Below, in pieces: positions 48,081 through 56,754 of a DNA stretch of 64,000 nucleotides (position 1 is the first letter of the stretch; every line of letters begins with the position of its first letter). The notes beneath the pieces are model-generated. The model did no database searches. It was given only the letters and a program-made list of their open reading frames with translations, and was not told the origin of the DNA. Where the stretch lies: assembly GCF_001469165.1 (NCBI RefSeq), contig NZ_JABX01000016.1, positions 1 to 64,000 of the forward strand. Reading direction: 5' to 3'. The translations under genes and the position numbers were made by a program. This DNA comes from Thiohalocapsa sp. ML1 (lineage in GTDB: Bacteria; Pseudomonadota; Gammaproteobacteria; Chromatiales; Chromatiaceae).

Positions 48081-48323
48081 TCAGTCGATGTTGCCGCGCC
48101 GGTGCTGATCGTAGAGGAAGCCGCCGAGGGCACCGGCGCCGGCGCCGATGAGCGCGCCGCGCCCGGCGTTGCCGCTGAGCGAGCCCATGGCGGCACCGGA
48201 GGCGGCACCGAAGGCGGCGGCGCTACCGGCACGGCTGGTGGTGGTGGTGCCGCAGCCGGCAATGCCGAGTGCGACGACGGTGACGAGCGCAGCAGCAGCG
48301 AAGGTTCGGGTCAGCACGAGCAT
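48081..48323 (-). CDS. small glycine-zipper lipoprotein, 80 aa
   Basis: Signal peptide with lipobox (LGIAGC, Cys about 24). It is followed by a Gly/Ala-rich zipper: GSAAAFGAASGAAMGSLSGN, then GRGALIGAGAGALGGFLYDQ, then a short basic end. This resembles the YMGG/YgdI-like or osmotically induced glycine-zipper lipoproteins. No strong ribosome-binding site. Likely co-transcribed with the lipase gene. Confidence 0.72.
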   Translation of the reverse strand: MLVLTRTFAAAALVTVVALGIAGCGTTTTSRAGSAAAFGAASGAAMGSLSGNAGRGALIGAGAGALGGFLYDQHRRGNID

Positions 48324-48548
48324 GGGTGGGGTACCGTCAGTGGGTTGGGTGGAAGGGCCGACCGGGTCCGCGGTGGCGGACGCGATGTCGGCGCATTCTA
48401 TGCGCCGAAGCGACGCGCAAACCAGACATTGCCCATTGGAGTTTGTGCCGCTACGCTCAGGCCCGCCACGCGTGGTCGTCAGCCGCAGCGTGCAGCAACC
48501 CCCGGCATGCGCCCGTTGGGGCATCACCCGCAGGACAGGAGCCCACCT

Positions 48549-50039
48549 ATGGCCGCACTCATCCGCCTCGGCGGCAGGCTGCTCGGCAACCTAGGCGTCG
48601 CGCTGCTCGGCGCCGTCGCCGCGCTCGTCATCGCCTACGTGCTCTGGGCGCGGGCGCAGCCGCCGCTGCAGCTTTGGCACGAGGTGGCGCTCGATGAGGA
48701 ATTCACCGCCGCCCAGGCTCGCGAGGTGCAGACGCTGGAGGACTATCTGGCGCTGGAAGAACGCCTTTACGCGGAAGTGGACGCAGCGGTCTACGCCAAG
48801 ACCCCCACCGGCCCGCGCGAGCGCCTGAACCGCTTCAGTGCCGGCAGCGCCGCGGACCCGCGAGCGCGCGAGCCGAACTGGAACCGCACCTTCGAGCTGG
48901 TCCCTGCTGACCCGGTCGGCGGCGTGCTGCTGCTGCACGGCATGTCCGATAGTCCCTACAGCCTGCGCGCGCTGGGGGAGGCACTGTTCGGGCAGGGCTA
49001 TCGGGTGCTGGGGCTGCGCATGCCGGGGCATGGCACGGCGCCGGCGGGCTTGGTCACCGTGACCTGGGAGGACATGGCGGCGGCGACGCGCCTGGGCGCC
49101 CGGCACCTGGCCGGCGTGCTCGCCGGTAAGCCCATCCACATCATCGGCTATTCCACCGGGGCGGCGCTCGCGCTCGATTACTCGCTGGACGCCCGCGAGG
49201 CCCCGGACCTCGCGCTGCCCGCGAGCCTGGTGCTGGTGTCGCCGGCCATCGGCATCACGCCGCTGGCGACGCTGACCCGGTTCTTCGATCTGATGGCACA
49301 CCTGCCGGGGCTGGACCAGCTTGCCTTCACGAGCCTCGTGCCCGAGTTCGATCCGTTCAACTACAACGCCTTCACTGCCAACGCGAGCCTCCAAGTGCAT
49401 CGCATGACCCATGCGACCGCCCGCCGGGTGCGGCGACTCGCCGCGCAGGCGCCCATCGATGGCTTCCCGTCCACGCTGGTGCTGCTCAGCATCGTCGATG
49501 CCACCGTGTCGCCGCGCGCCGCGGTGGAGAACCTGCTCCGGCACCTGGCGGCAGGCCGGCATGAGCTCTTGCTCTACGACATCAACCATTCCGAGCTGAA
49601 GTCGCCGCTGATCATGATCGACACCGCCGCGCTGACCGAGCCGCTGCTGGCCGATGCGACGCTGCCCTTCACCGTCACGCTCGTCGGCAACGAGTCCGAT
49701 ACGAGCCGACGCGTCGTCGCCAGCCGCAAGGAGCCCTTCAGCACCGGTATCACGAGCGGCGAGCCCCTCACCGGGACCTGGCCCGGCGACACCATCTCGC
49801 TGTCGCACGTGGACCTGCCCTTTCCGCCGGATGACCCGCTCTACGGGCGCTATCCGCCGGACGAGCCGGGGCAGATCTTTCTCGGCCAGCTCGCCGTCCG
49901 CGGCGAGCGCGGCGTGCTGAAGGTGCCGGCGCAATGGCTGCTCCGGCTGCGGCACAACCCCTTCTACGACTACCAGGAACGGCGTGTGCTGGACTGGATC
50001 GGGCAGGCCAACGCGGGCGCTGCCCCGGCCGGCCCCTGA
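48549..50039 (+). CDS. membrane-anchored alpha/beta hydrolase
   Basis: 496 aa with ribosome-binding site CAGGAG about 7 nt from the ATG. N-terminal helix (about 13-33), then the hydrolase: LLLHGMSDSPYSLRALGEAL (about 128), MPGHGTAPAG, nucleophile GYSTGAALAL (Ser about 202), and a late SHVDLPFPPDD. The first half resembles serine aminopeptidase S33/monoacylglycerol-lipase proteins, the second half is extended. Substrate unknown. The next gene begins 28 bp on and may be in the same operon. Confidence 0.85.
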   Translation: MAALIRLGGRLLGNLGVALLGAVAALVIAYVLWARAQPPLQLWHEVALDEEFTAAQAREVQTLEDYLALEERLYAEVDAAVYAKTPTGPRERLNRFSAGSAADPRAREPNWNRTFELVPADPVGGVLLLHGMSDSPYSLRALGEALFGQGYRVLGLRMPGHGTAPAGLVTVTWEDMAAATRLGARHLAGVLAGKPIHIIGYSTGAALALDYSLDAREAPDLALPASLVLVSPAIGITPLATLTRFFDLMAHLPGLDQLAFTSLVPEFDPFNYNAFTANASLQVHRMTHATARRVRRLAAQAPIDGFPSTLVLLSIVDATVSPRAAVENLLRHLAAGRHELLLYDINHSELKSPLIMIDTAALTEPLLADATLPFTVTLVGNESDTSRRVVASRKEPFSTGITSGEPLTGTWPGDTISLSHVDLPFPPDDPLYGRYPPDEPGQIFLGQLAVRGERGVLKVPAQWLLRLRHNPFYDYQERRVLDWIGQANAGAAPAGP

Positions 50040-50067
50040 ACCGCAACCCCGACGCGGAGAGACTGCG

Positions 50068-50535
50068 ATGCTGAACCAGATCCGAAGCTTCTTTCAGCAG
50101 TACCTGACCCCGGACGGCGGCGATTCCGACGCCGCCGCGGCGCATCGGCTGCAGCTCGCCGTCGGCGCGCTGCTGCTGGAGATGACCCGCGTGGACGGCG
50201 AGGTACGCCCGGAGCAGTGCGCGCGGGTGGAGGCCGCCATCCGCGAGCACTTCGACCTGAGCGCCGAAGAGACCGCGGCGCTGATCGAGCTGGCCGAGTC
50301 CGAGCGCCATGAGGCCACGGACTATTTCCAGTTTACGCAACTGATCAACGCCGACTACAGCGCGCAGCAAAAGGAGGCCATCGTCGAGCAGCTCTGGGCC
50401 GTGGCACTCGCCGACCGCGAGCTGCACCGCTACGAGGAGCACCTGGTGCGCAAGATCTCGCTGCTGCTGCATGTGCCGCACGCCGCCTTCATCGCCGCTA
50501 AGCATCGGGCGGAGGCGGGATTGTCGGCCGGGTGA
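50068..50535 (+). CDS. TerB-domain protein
   Basis: 155-residue acidic helical protein with the TerB (tellurite-resistance) fold. LQLAVGALLLEMTRVDGEV carries the conserved D of the metal-binding site, and WAVALADRELHRYEEHLVRK carries the second acidic site and ends the repeat. Widespread in bacteria without tellurite resistance. GGAGAG precedes the ATG. Confidence 0.85.
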   Translation: MLNQIRSFFQQYLTPDGGDSDAAAAHRLQLAVGALLLEMTRVDGEVRPEQCARVEAAIREHFDLSAEETAALIELAESERHEATDYFQFTQLINADYSAQQKEAIVEQLWAVALADRELHRYEEHLVRKISLLLHVPHAAFIAAKHRAEAGLSAG

Positions 50536-50653
50536 CGGCGTTGGCACGCGCGATGGAGCCCGCGCGCCGCGAGCAAAGGGTCCACAACTCTTCATTGTCG
50601 TTGTCGAGCTTGGCACGACAACGGAACGCCCCGACCGCTTCGGAGACAGAACA

Positions 50654-51157
50654 GTGACAAGCATGCAATCCACAGGACAGCGTCGCCTGGCGTCATGGCC
50701 CCTCGCGGCAGCGGCCCTCGGGGCGGCCCTGCTCACCGGCTGCGCGACGACGGAGCAGTCCGCCGATGACGGCGCCGCAGCAGTCGCGCCCCGCATCGTC
50801 GCGCAGATCGACCGGCCGCTGCGCCCCGGTAGCGCCGCGGACCGGGAACAGGAGTTTCAGGATGGCTTCGTGCGCGGTGCCTTGAGCGCGACCGGGCAGT
50901 GGCGCCTGCGCGGCGAGATCGAGCACCCGCGGTTGCGCTGCGCGACCTACCAGGTCGGCGTGCGGTTCGGTCGCGGCGGCGGCGACTGCGCGGACGCGGA
51001 CTGGCAGACGGACACGGCCTTTGCGCCGAGCCGGATGCAGTGCAACAGCGCCACCGTGGTCCACACCGGGGAGGGCGCCGTCGCGCTGTCGCCCGAGCAA
51101 TTGCGCGCCTTGAATTGCGTGCGCATCAGCGTCCGCTGCACCGGCGCCTGCGGCTGA
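50654..51157 (+). CDS. hypothetical lipoprotein, 167 aa
   Basis: The GTG is 8 nt after GGAG; an ATG 3 codons later is an alternative. Signal peptide with lipobox LLTGC, then an Ala/Arg-rich linker. The C-terminal part (about 80-167) has six Cys (RLRCATY, GGDCAD, RMQCN, LNCVRISVRCTGACG) that could form disulfides. I do not know the family. Confidence 0.68.
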   Translation: MTSMQSTGQRRLASWPLAAAALGAALLTGCATTEQSADDGAAAVAPRIVAQIDRPLRPGSAADREQEFQDGFVRGALSATGQWRLRGEIEHPRLRCATYQVGVRFGRGGGDCADADWQTDTAFAPSRMQCNSATVVHTGEGAVALSPEQLRALNCVRISVRCTGACG

Positions 51158-51322
51158 CCACCGGTCGCCATCCCTTGGCGTCGGGCCATCGCTATCGAAA
51201 TCGAATTTGACGCTGAGCGGACCTGCCAGTTCCCCGAGCGCAATGCCGGTAGTCGTCGGGTGCGGCCGAATGCACCCGGCCGGTTGTCGTCCCTCAACAG
51301 GCCAGGCGCACCTCGGCTGCGA

Positions 51323-51898
51323 TCAGCGCATCGTGATCTCGCCCGTCAGCGTCTCGCGGATGGTGGCGATCACCCCGTCGCCGACCTTGAGCTGTCCGAG
51401 CAGGCCCTTGTCCGTGATTTCGAAGGTATGCGTGTCGCGGGCGCCCTTGATCTGGACCGTGCCGGCGGCGCTGTCCACGCCGACGATCTGGCCGTAGAGC
51501 CGGATCGTGCTGCGCAGCGTGCCCGCCGGCAGGCTGCCCGGGGCCCGGTCCGCGCTGCCGGACGACTGGATGCCCATGGCGCCGGCATCGCGGCCCCGCT
51601 GCACCTCGATCAGCGCCGTCGTGACCTCCGTCACCTGGACCTGGTTGCCGATGCGCACCCGATCCAGGCGTGAGACCTCCGGCGGCACGCGCAACACCTC
51701 GAACTTGTCGTCGGGCGTGCGCAGCGTCATGAGCCGCGTCTCCGGGTTCACCGCGACAACGCGGCCCTCGATGGTGCTGACCATGCCCATGGCCTCGATG
51801 GGCTGGGTGCGCAGGTCCGGCTGGGCCCAGGCGCCCGTGGCCATGGCGAGCGTCAGGGTCAGCGCGAGCGCGCTCGCGGTGTTGGCGTGAGTCTTCAT
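51323..51898 (-). CDS. periplasmic hypothetical protein, 191 aa
   Basis: Signal peptide (cleaved after AWAQ). It is made of two beta-rich modules (about 40-85 and 133-190) with similar openings: TIEGRVVAVNPETRLMTLRT and RLYGQIVGVDSAAGTVQIKG. They look like tandem small beta-barrel (OB-like) domains. Function not recognised. Upstream is GltS on the same strand (51985 onward), about 86 bp away. Confidence 0.68.
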   Translation of the reverse strand: MKTHANTASALALTLTLAMATGAWAQPDLRTQPIEAMGMVSTIEGRVVAVNPETRLMTLRTPDDKFEVLRVPPEVSRLDRVRIGNQVQVTEVTTALIEVQRGRDAGAMGIQSSGSADRAPGSLPAGTLRSTIRLYGQIVGVDSAAGTVQIKGARDTHTFEITDKGLLGQLKVGDGVIATIRETLTGEITMR

Positions 51899-51984
51899 CG
51901 GTCGTTGCTCCTCTCGGGTCGGTGCTTGTTGTCTCGGGAACCTGGCGGGGTATCGCGCAGCCCGCCGCTGGGTGTGCTCGCTCG

Positions 51985-53223
51985 TCAGCTAAAACTCTGC
52001 AAAAAGTACGGGATGATCAGCGCGTTGGCGATATCGATGAAGAACGCCGACACCAACGGCACGATGATGAAGGCGCGGTGCGAGGCGCCGTAGCGCTGCG
52101 TGACCGCCGCCATATTGGCCATGGCCGTCGGCGTGGAGCCCAGCGTGACCCCGCCGAAGCCCGCGGCCACCACCGCGGCGTCGTAGTTGCGCCCGAGCAG
52201 CGGGTAGAGCACGAAGATCGTCACCAGTACCGCGAGCAGGAACTGCGCGGCCAGGATGGTAAAGATCGGCGCCGCTAGGTCGATGAGCGTCCAGAGCTGC
52301 ATGCTCATCAGCGACATCGCCAGAAAGGTGCCGAGGGCGATGTCCGCAATGAGCGCCACCGCCGGCGTGCGCGATGGCCAATTGATGCCGAGGCGCCGGT
52401 AGATCGCCCCCGGCACCAGGTTGGTCAGCAGGATGCCGGCGAACAGACAGGTGACGAACAGCGGCAGCTTGAGCCCGAGCTCGGCGATGATGCCGTTCAG
52501 CGCGTAGCCGAAGATGATCGCCACGTGGATTGCGAGCACCGCGCCCAGGAAGTCCATGTGATTGATGCCGGCGGCCGTCTGCCGATCGGTTAGGCCGACC
52601 TCCTGAACGTCGTCGAGCAGCGCCGGTGCCGTCGGCGTGAGCTTGTGGCGAGTGATCAAAAAGCGCGCAATCGGCCCGCCCATGAGGCTGGCCAGGATCA
52701 AGCCGAAGGTCGCGCTGGCGATGCCGATCTCCATGGCGTTCGCAATGCCGTACTGCTCGGCAATGGACGGTGCCCAGGCGATGGTGGTGCCGTGCCCGCC
52801 GATCAGCGACACGCTGCCGCCCACCACGCCCACCGCGGCTGGCAGCCCGAACAGGGACGCCACCGAGATGCCGGTCAGGTTCTGCGCGAACATGAAGCCG
52901 ATGGTGATGAGCAGCAGGATGACAAAGGGCTTGCCGCCGGCGAGCAGGTCCGCCGCCCGCGCGTTGATGCCGATGGTGGTGAAGAAGTAGACCAAGAGCA
53001 CGTCGCGCGCGCGAAGCTCGAACTCCACCGCCGCGCCGGTAGCGACATAGAGCAGCGCGAATAGGATGGAGAACAGGAGCCCGCCCGTGACGGGCTCCGG
53101 GATGCTCAGCTCCCGCAGCGTGCGCACGCCGTCGTTGATGCGCTTGCCGACGAACAGCACCAGAATGCCGATGGTGACGGCAAGGAAGGAGTCGATGCGC
53201 AGCACACCGTCCTGAAAGTCCAT
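51985..53223 (-). CDS. gltS: sodium/glutamate symporter
   Basis: 412-residue membrane protein of the GltS (ESS) family with about ten helices in two inverted halves. Each half has the Gly-rich re-entrant loop: GGSVSLIGGHGTTIAWAPSI in the first and GFGGVTLGSTPTAMANMAAV in the second. It imports glutamate with sodium. GAGAGGACGCG precedes the ATG at a suitable distance. Confidence 0.92.
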   Translation of the reverse strand: MDFQDGVLRIDSFLAVTIGILVLFVGKRINDGVRTLRELSIPEPVTGGLLFSILFALLYVATGAAVEFELRARDVLLVYFFTTIGINARAADLLAGGKPFVILLLITIGFMFAQNLTGISVASLFGLPAAVGVVGGSVSLIGGHGTTIAWAPSIAEQYGIANAMEIGIASATFGLILASLMGGPIARFLITRHKLTPTAPALLDDVQEVGLTDRQTAAGINHMDFLGAVLAIHVAIIFGYALNGIIAELGLKLPLFVTCLFAGILLTNLVPGAIYRRLGINWPSRTPAVALIADIALGTFLAMSLMSMQLWTLIDLAAPIFTILAAQFLLAVLVTIFVLYPLLGRNYDAAVVAAGFGGVTLGSTPTAMANMAAVTQRYGASHRAFIIVPLVSAFFIDIANALIIPYFLQSFS

Positions 53224-53464
53224 GGCACGCGTCCTCTCGGTTCTTGGCCGCGGCGCGACAGCCGCAACGGCGCTGCCCGGCGACGGGCGGAGTTATTGGG
53301 ACCGGCGAGCAGTCGCTGCCGGGAAGGGCGGCGTCCGCGAGCCGGCATTGCGGCGCGAAGCCTAGCAGCCGGTAACGGCAGCGGCAATTGCGCAGATGTC
53401 CCCATGTGGCGCAATCTCGCGCCCTGTGGCGGCTGGCGCCGATCTTCCATTCAGAGGACATGAC

Positions 53465-54226
53465 ATGACTTACTGTGTCGGATTGCTGCTCGATCAGGGG
53501 CTGGTGATGGCGAGCGACTCGCGCACCAACGCGGGTGTCGACCACATCTCCTCCTACAGCAAGCTGCACCTGTTCCTGCCCGCGCCGGATCGCTACTTCG
53601 TGCTGCTCGCGGCCGGCAACCTGGCGACGACCCGGGAGGTGGTGGACCGGATCCGCCGCGACCTCGATCGCGCCGCGGTCGGCGCCTTCGATGCGCCGCC
53701 CGAGAACCTGGCGACGGTCAACTACCTGTTCGAGGCCGGGCTTTACATCGGCCGGGTGAATCGGGACGTGCAACTGCTGCACGGCCCGGCGCTGCGCGAG
53801 GTCGGCGCGGCACCGGAGGCCACGTTCATATTGGGCGGGCGCATCGGCCACGAGCCGCCCTCGCTGCTCTTAATCTACCCGCAGGGCAACGCCATCGCCG
53901 CCACGCCGGAGACGCCATACCTGCAGATCGGCGAGAGCAAGTTCGGCAAGACGGACCTGGACCGCTTCGCGCACCCGGGCCTGTCGCTGGAGGACGGCGC
54001 GCGCCTCTGTCTGGTCTCGCTGGATAGCACCGCGCGCGCCAATCTCACCGTCGCGCCGCCCTTCGAGGTGGTGCTCTGCCCGCGCGACGCCATGGGGCCG
54101 AGCCAGCGCCTCAAGCTCGACGCGCGCTCGCCGGACCTGACGGCGCTCACCGAGAGCTGGGAGGCGAGCCAGCGCCAGGCCTTCGCGGCGCTGCCGGCGT
54201 TCGCGTGGGAGGCGCCGCCGGCCTGA
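53465..54226 (+). CDS. Anbu proteasome-type peptidase, orphan
   Basis: 253-residue Ntn-hydrolase of the Anbu (ancestral beta-subunit) group. The start TYCVGLLLDQGLVMASDSRT follows removal of Met and leaves an N-terminal Thr nucleophile. FGKTDLDRF and SLDSTARANLTV are as in the family. AGAGGACATGAC precedes the ATG. Anbu genes are usually in an operon with a transglutaminase-like protein, an alpha-E protein and an ATP-grasp enzyme. None of these is in the window, so this copy stands alone beside gltS (divergent). Confidence 0.85.
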   Translation: MTYCVGLLLDQGLVMASDSRTNAGVDHISSYSKLHLFLPAPDRYFVLLAAGNLATTREVVDRIRRDLDRAAVGAFDAPPENLATVNYLFEAGLYIGRVNRDVQLLHGPALREVGAAPEATFILGGRIGHEPPSLLLIYPQGNAIAATPETPYLQIGESKFGKTDLDRFAHPGLSLEDGARLCLVSLDSTARANLTVAPPFEVVLCPRDAMGPSQRLKLDARSPDLTALTESWEASQRQAFAALPAFAWEAPPA

Positions 54227-54235
54227 GCCCGCGGA

Positions 54236-54350
54236 TGGGTAAATCGCAGCGTGCCCATGCAACCGGCGCGAGGCCCGCCTCTGGACCGCGACCGACGCGC
54301 TGCGCACCAAACCCAAGCCGTAGGATAGGCAAAGCGCAGCGTGCCCATGC
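54236..54350. repeat. GCAGCGTGCCCATGC repeat, two copies
   Basis: GGTAAATCGCAGCGTGCCCAT (54239-54259) and, 70 bp on, TAGGCAAAGCGCAGCGTGCC followed by CATGC (near 54330). A dispersed GGGCAAAGCGCAGCGTGCCC-type repeat is known from several gammaproteobacteria. Confidence 0.6.
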
Positions 54351-54395
54351 GGCCGGCTCGGACCCCAAAGCCATCGCCATCAAGGACCAACTCAC

Positions 54396-56645
54396 ATGAG
54401 CGACACCGTCTTCACCAACGTCGGTTACACCCTCGGCGCCCTGATGGACGCGGTAGCGATGGGCACCATCGGGCTGCCGGACATCCAGCGGCCGTTCGTG
54501 TGGAAGAACGCGAAGGTGCGCAACCTGTTCGACTCCATGTACCGCGGCTACCCTGTGGGCTATCTCCTGTTGTGGGAGAACGCAAACGTCGAGGACTCCA
54601 AAACGATCGGCGCCGGCGACAAGCAAAAGGTGCCGAGCCTGTTGATCGTGGACGGTCAGCAGCGGCTGACCTCGCTGTTCGCTGTGGTGAAGGGCGTGCC
54701 GGTGGTGCGGGAGAACTATGCATCCGAGCTAATTGAGATCGCCTTCAGTCCGCTGACCGAGAAGTTCGAGGTGGCGGATGCCGCCATCCGGCGGGACAAG
54801 AGCTTTATCCCGAACATCTCGGTGCTGTGGAGCCCGGAGACCGACCTGTTCGAGCTGGTGGAAGGCTACCTCGATGCCCTCGGCGGCGTGCGGGAGATCA
54901 CGCCGGACGAGAACAAGCGCATCAAGCGCGCCGTCACCAAGCTGCAGAACCTTCTAAGCTTCCCATTCAATACGCTGGCGCTCGCGGCCAATATCGACGT
55001 AGAGCAGGTCTCCGAGGTTTTCGTCCGCATCAACAGCGAGGGCAAGTCGCTCAATCAGGCGGACTTCATCCTGACCCTGATGTCTGTTTTCTGGGACGAG
55101 GGCCGGGCGCGGTTGGAGGACTTCTGCCGCCAAGCCCGCAAGCCTGCCGCGGGCAAGCCGTCGCCCTTCAACCATTTCATCGAGCCTAGCCCGGACCAGC
55201 TTCTGAAGGTGAGCGTCGGGGTGGGGTTTCGCCGCGCGCGCCTGAAGGCCGTCTACTCGGTGCTGCGCGGCAAGGATCTGGATACGGACATCCCGATCAA
55301 AGAGATGCGGGACGCCCAGTTCGCCGTGCTTGGGCAGGCCCAAGCGCGGGTGCTGAACCTCCAGCACTGGCACGACTTCTTCAAAGCCGTCATGCGGGCG
55401 GGATTCCGCAGTGGGCGGATAATCAGCTCCCAGAACAATCTCCTGTTCGCCTACATGCTCTACCTGCTGGGCAGGACGGAGTACGGCGTCGAGGAGTACG
55501 AGCTGCGGCGCCTCATCGCCCAGTGGTTCTTTATGACGGCGCTGACCGGTCGCTACTCCAGCTCGCCGGAGTCCACGATGGAGTTCGACCTGGCCCGCTT
55601 CCGACAGGTTAAGGATGCGGATGCCTTCGTCGGCACCCTCAGGTCGATCTGCGACGCCACGCTTACGAGTGACTTTTGGGGCATCACCCTACCCACGGAG
55701 CTGGCGACCTCCGCGGCACGCAGCCCCTCAATGTTCGCTTTCTTCGCGGCCCTGAACCTGCACGAGGCGCGCGTGCTGTTCTCGGATCACAAGGTCTCGG
55801 AGCTGATGGACCCGGCCACCCAAGCCCACCGCGCCTCGTTGGAGCGGCACCACCTCTTCCCCAAGGCGCACCTGGCCAGCCTGGGCATCACGGACACTCG
55901 CGAGACGAATCAGATCGCGAACTTCACCATGGTGGAGTGGGGCGACAACGCCAAGATCGCCGACAAGCACCCGGCGGAGTATGTGCCCGAGCTGAGCGCG
56001 CGGTTCAGCGGAAAGGATCTGGAGCGCATGTACTACTGGCACGCCCTGCCGGACGGTTGGGAGCAGATGGAGTATCGTGACTTCCTGCGCCAGCGCCGGG
56101 AACTCATGGCGCATGTGATCCGAGACGCCTACCGCGGCCTCGCCGGGGACGCGCAGACGACAGCCGACATTGTGCCCGTGGATGTTCTCGTGACTCAGGG
56201 CGAGTCGACCACGGTGGAGCTCAAATCCACCCTGCGGATCAATCTGCACACGGGCGAGAAGGACCCGCGAATGGAGCTGTCGGTGCTCAAGACCATCGCG
56301 GCCTTCGTGAACTCATCTGGCGGGACACTCATCGTTGGTGTCGCGGACGACGGCAACCCGGTGGGAATCGGTGTGGACCAGTTCCCGAATGAAGACAAGA
56401 TGTATCTGCACCTGGTCAACCTGATCAAAGAGCGCATGGGTGCGAAGCACATGATGTACATCCACCCTCGGTTCGACGACTTCGACCACTCGCGGGTGCT
56501 GGTGGTGGAGTGCTTGCCGGCGAAGTCCCCGGTCTTCGTCAAAGATGGTCAGACTGAGCGGTTCTACATGCGGACCGGAGCGGCGACCGCCGAGCTGACG
56601 GGGAGCCAGGCCCAGGACTTCATCAAGCAGCGGTTCGGTAACTGA
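54396..56645 (+). CDS. DUF262-HNH-AlbA_2 protein, defence-like
   Basis: 749 aa in three parts. (1) DUF262 (about 10-230), with LPDIQRPFVWKNAKVRNLFD and the catalytic IVDGQQRLTSLF (about 84) of GmrS/DndB-like enzymes. (2) A helical middle and an HNH/DUF1524-type site LERHHLFPKAHLASLG with NFTMVEWGDNAKIADKHP (about 480-530), a GmrD-like nuclease. (3) An AlbA_2/Schlafen-type module at about 600-749 (ESTTVELKSTLRINL, NSSGGTLIVGVADDG). The first two domains occur in type IV restriction systems (GmrSD, BrxU) that cut modified DNA. The AlbA_2 tail is an extra. AAGGA precedes the ATG. No methylase is nearby. Confidence 0.85.
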   Translation: MSDTVFTNVGYTLGALMDAVAMGTIGLPDIQRPFVWKNAKVRNLFDSMYRGYPVGYLLLWENANVEDSKTIGAGDKQKVPSLLIVDGQQRLTSLFAVVKGVPVVRENYASELIEIAFSPLTEKFEVADAAIRRDKSFIPNISVLWSPETDLFELVEGYLDALGGVREITPDENKRIKRAVTKLQNLLSFPFNTLALAANIDVEQVSEVFVRINSEGKSLNQADFILTLMSVFWDEGRARLEDFCRQARKPAAGKPSPFNHFIEPSPDQLLKVSVGVGFRRARLKAVYSVLRGKDLDTDIPIKEMRDAQFAVLGQAQARVLNLQHWHDFFKAVMRAGFRSGRIISSQNNLLFAYMLYLLGRTEYGVEEYELRRLIAQWFFMTALTGRYSSSPESTMEFDLARFRQVKDADAFVGTLRSICDATLTSDFWGITLPTELATSAARSPSMFAFFAALNLHEARVLFSDHKVSELMDPATQAHRASLERHHLFPKAHLASLGITDTRETNQIANFTMVEWGDNAKIADKHPAEYVPELSARFSGKDLERMYYWHALPDGWEQMEYRDFLRQRRELMAHVIRDAYRGLAGDAQTTADIVPVDVLVTQGESTTVELKSTLRINLHTGEKDPRMELSVLKTIAAFVNSSGGTLIVGVADDGNPVGIGVDQFPNEDKMYLHLVNLIKERMGAKHMMYIHPRFDDFDHSRVLVVECLPAKSPVFVKDGQTERFYMRTGAATAELTGSQAQDFIKQRFGN

Positions 56646-56754
56646 CGGGACGGTGAGCGATGAGCCCGGCTGGCTCTACCGAAGACGCTCTTGGACGAGC
56701 AGCCGGTCATCGCCCGACTGGCCGAGCCGCCTGATCGAGCCAAAGCTGCGCCGC

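Noticed and set aside
51180..51215. Copy of the TCGAAATCG simple tract after the lipoprotein gene
   Set aside because: Only CTATCGAAATCGAATTTGA is present, too short to be sure it belongs to the tract family.
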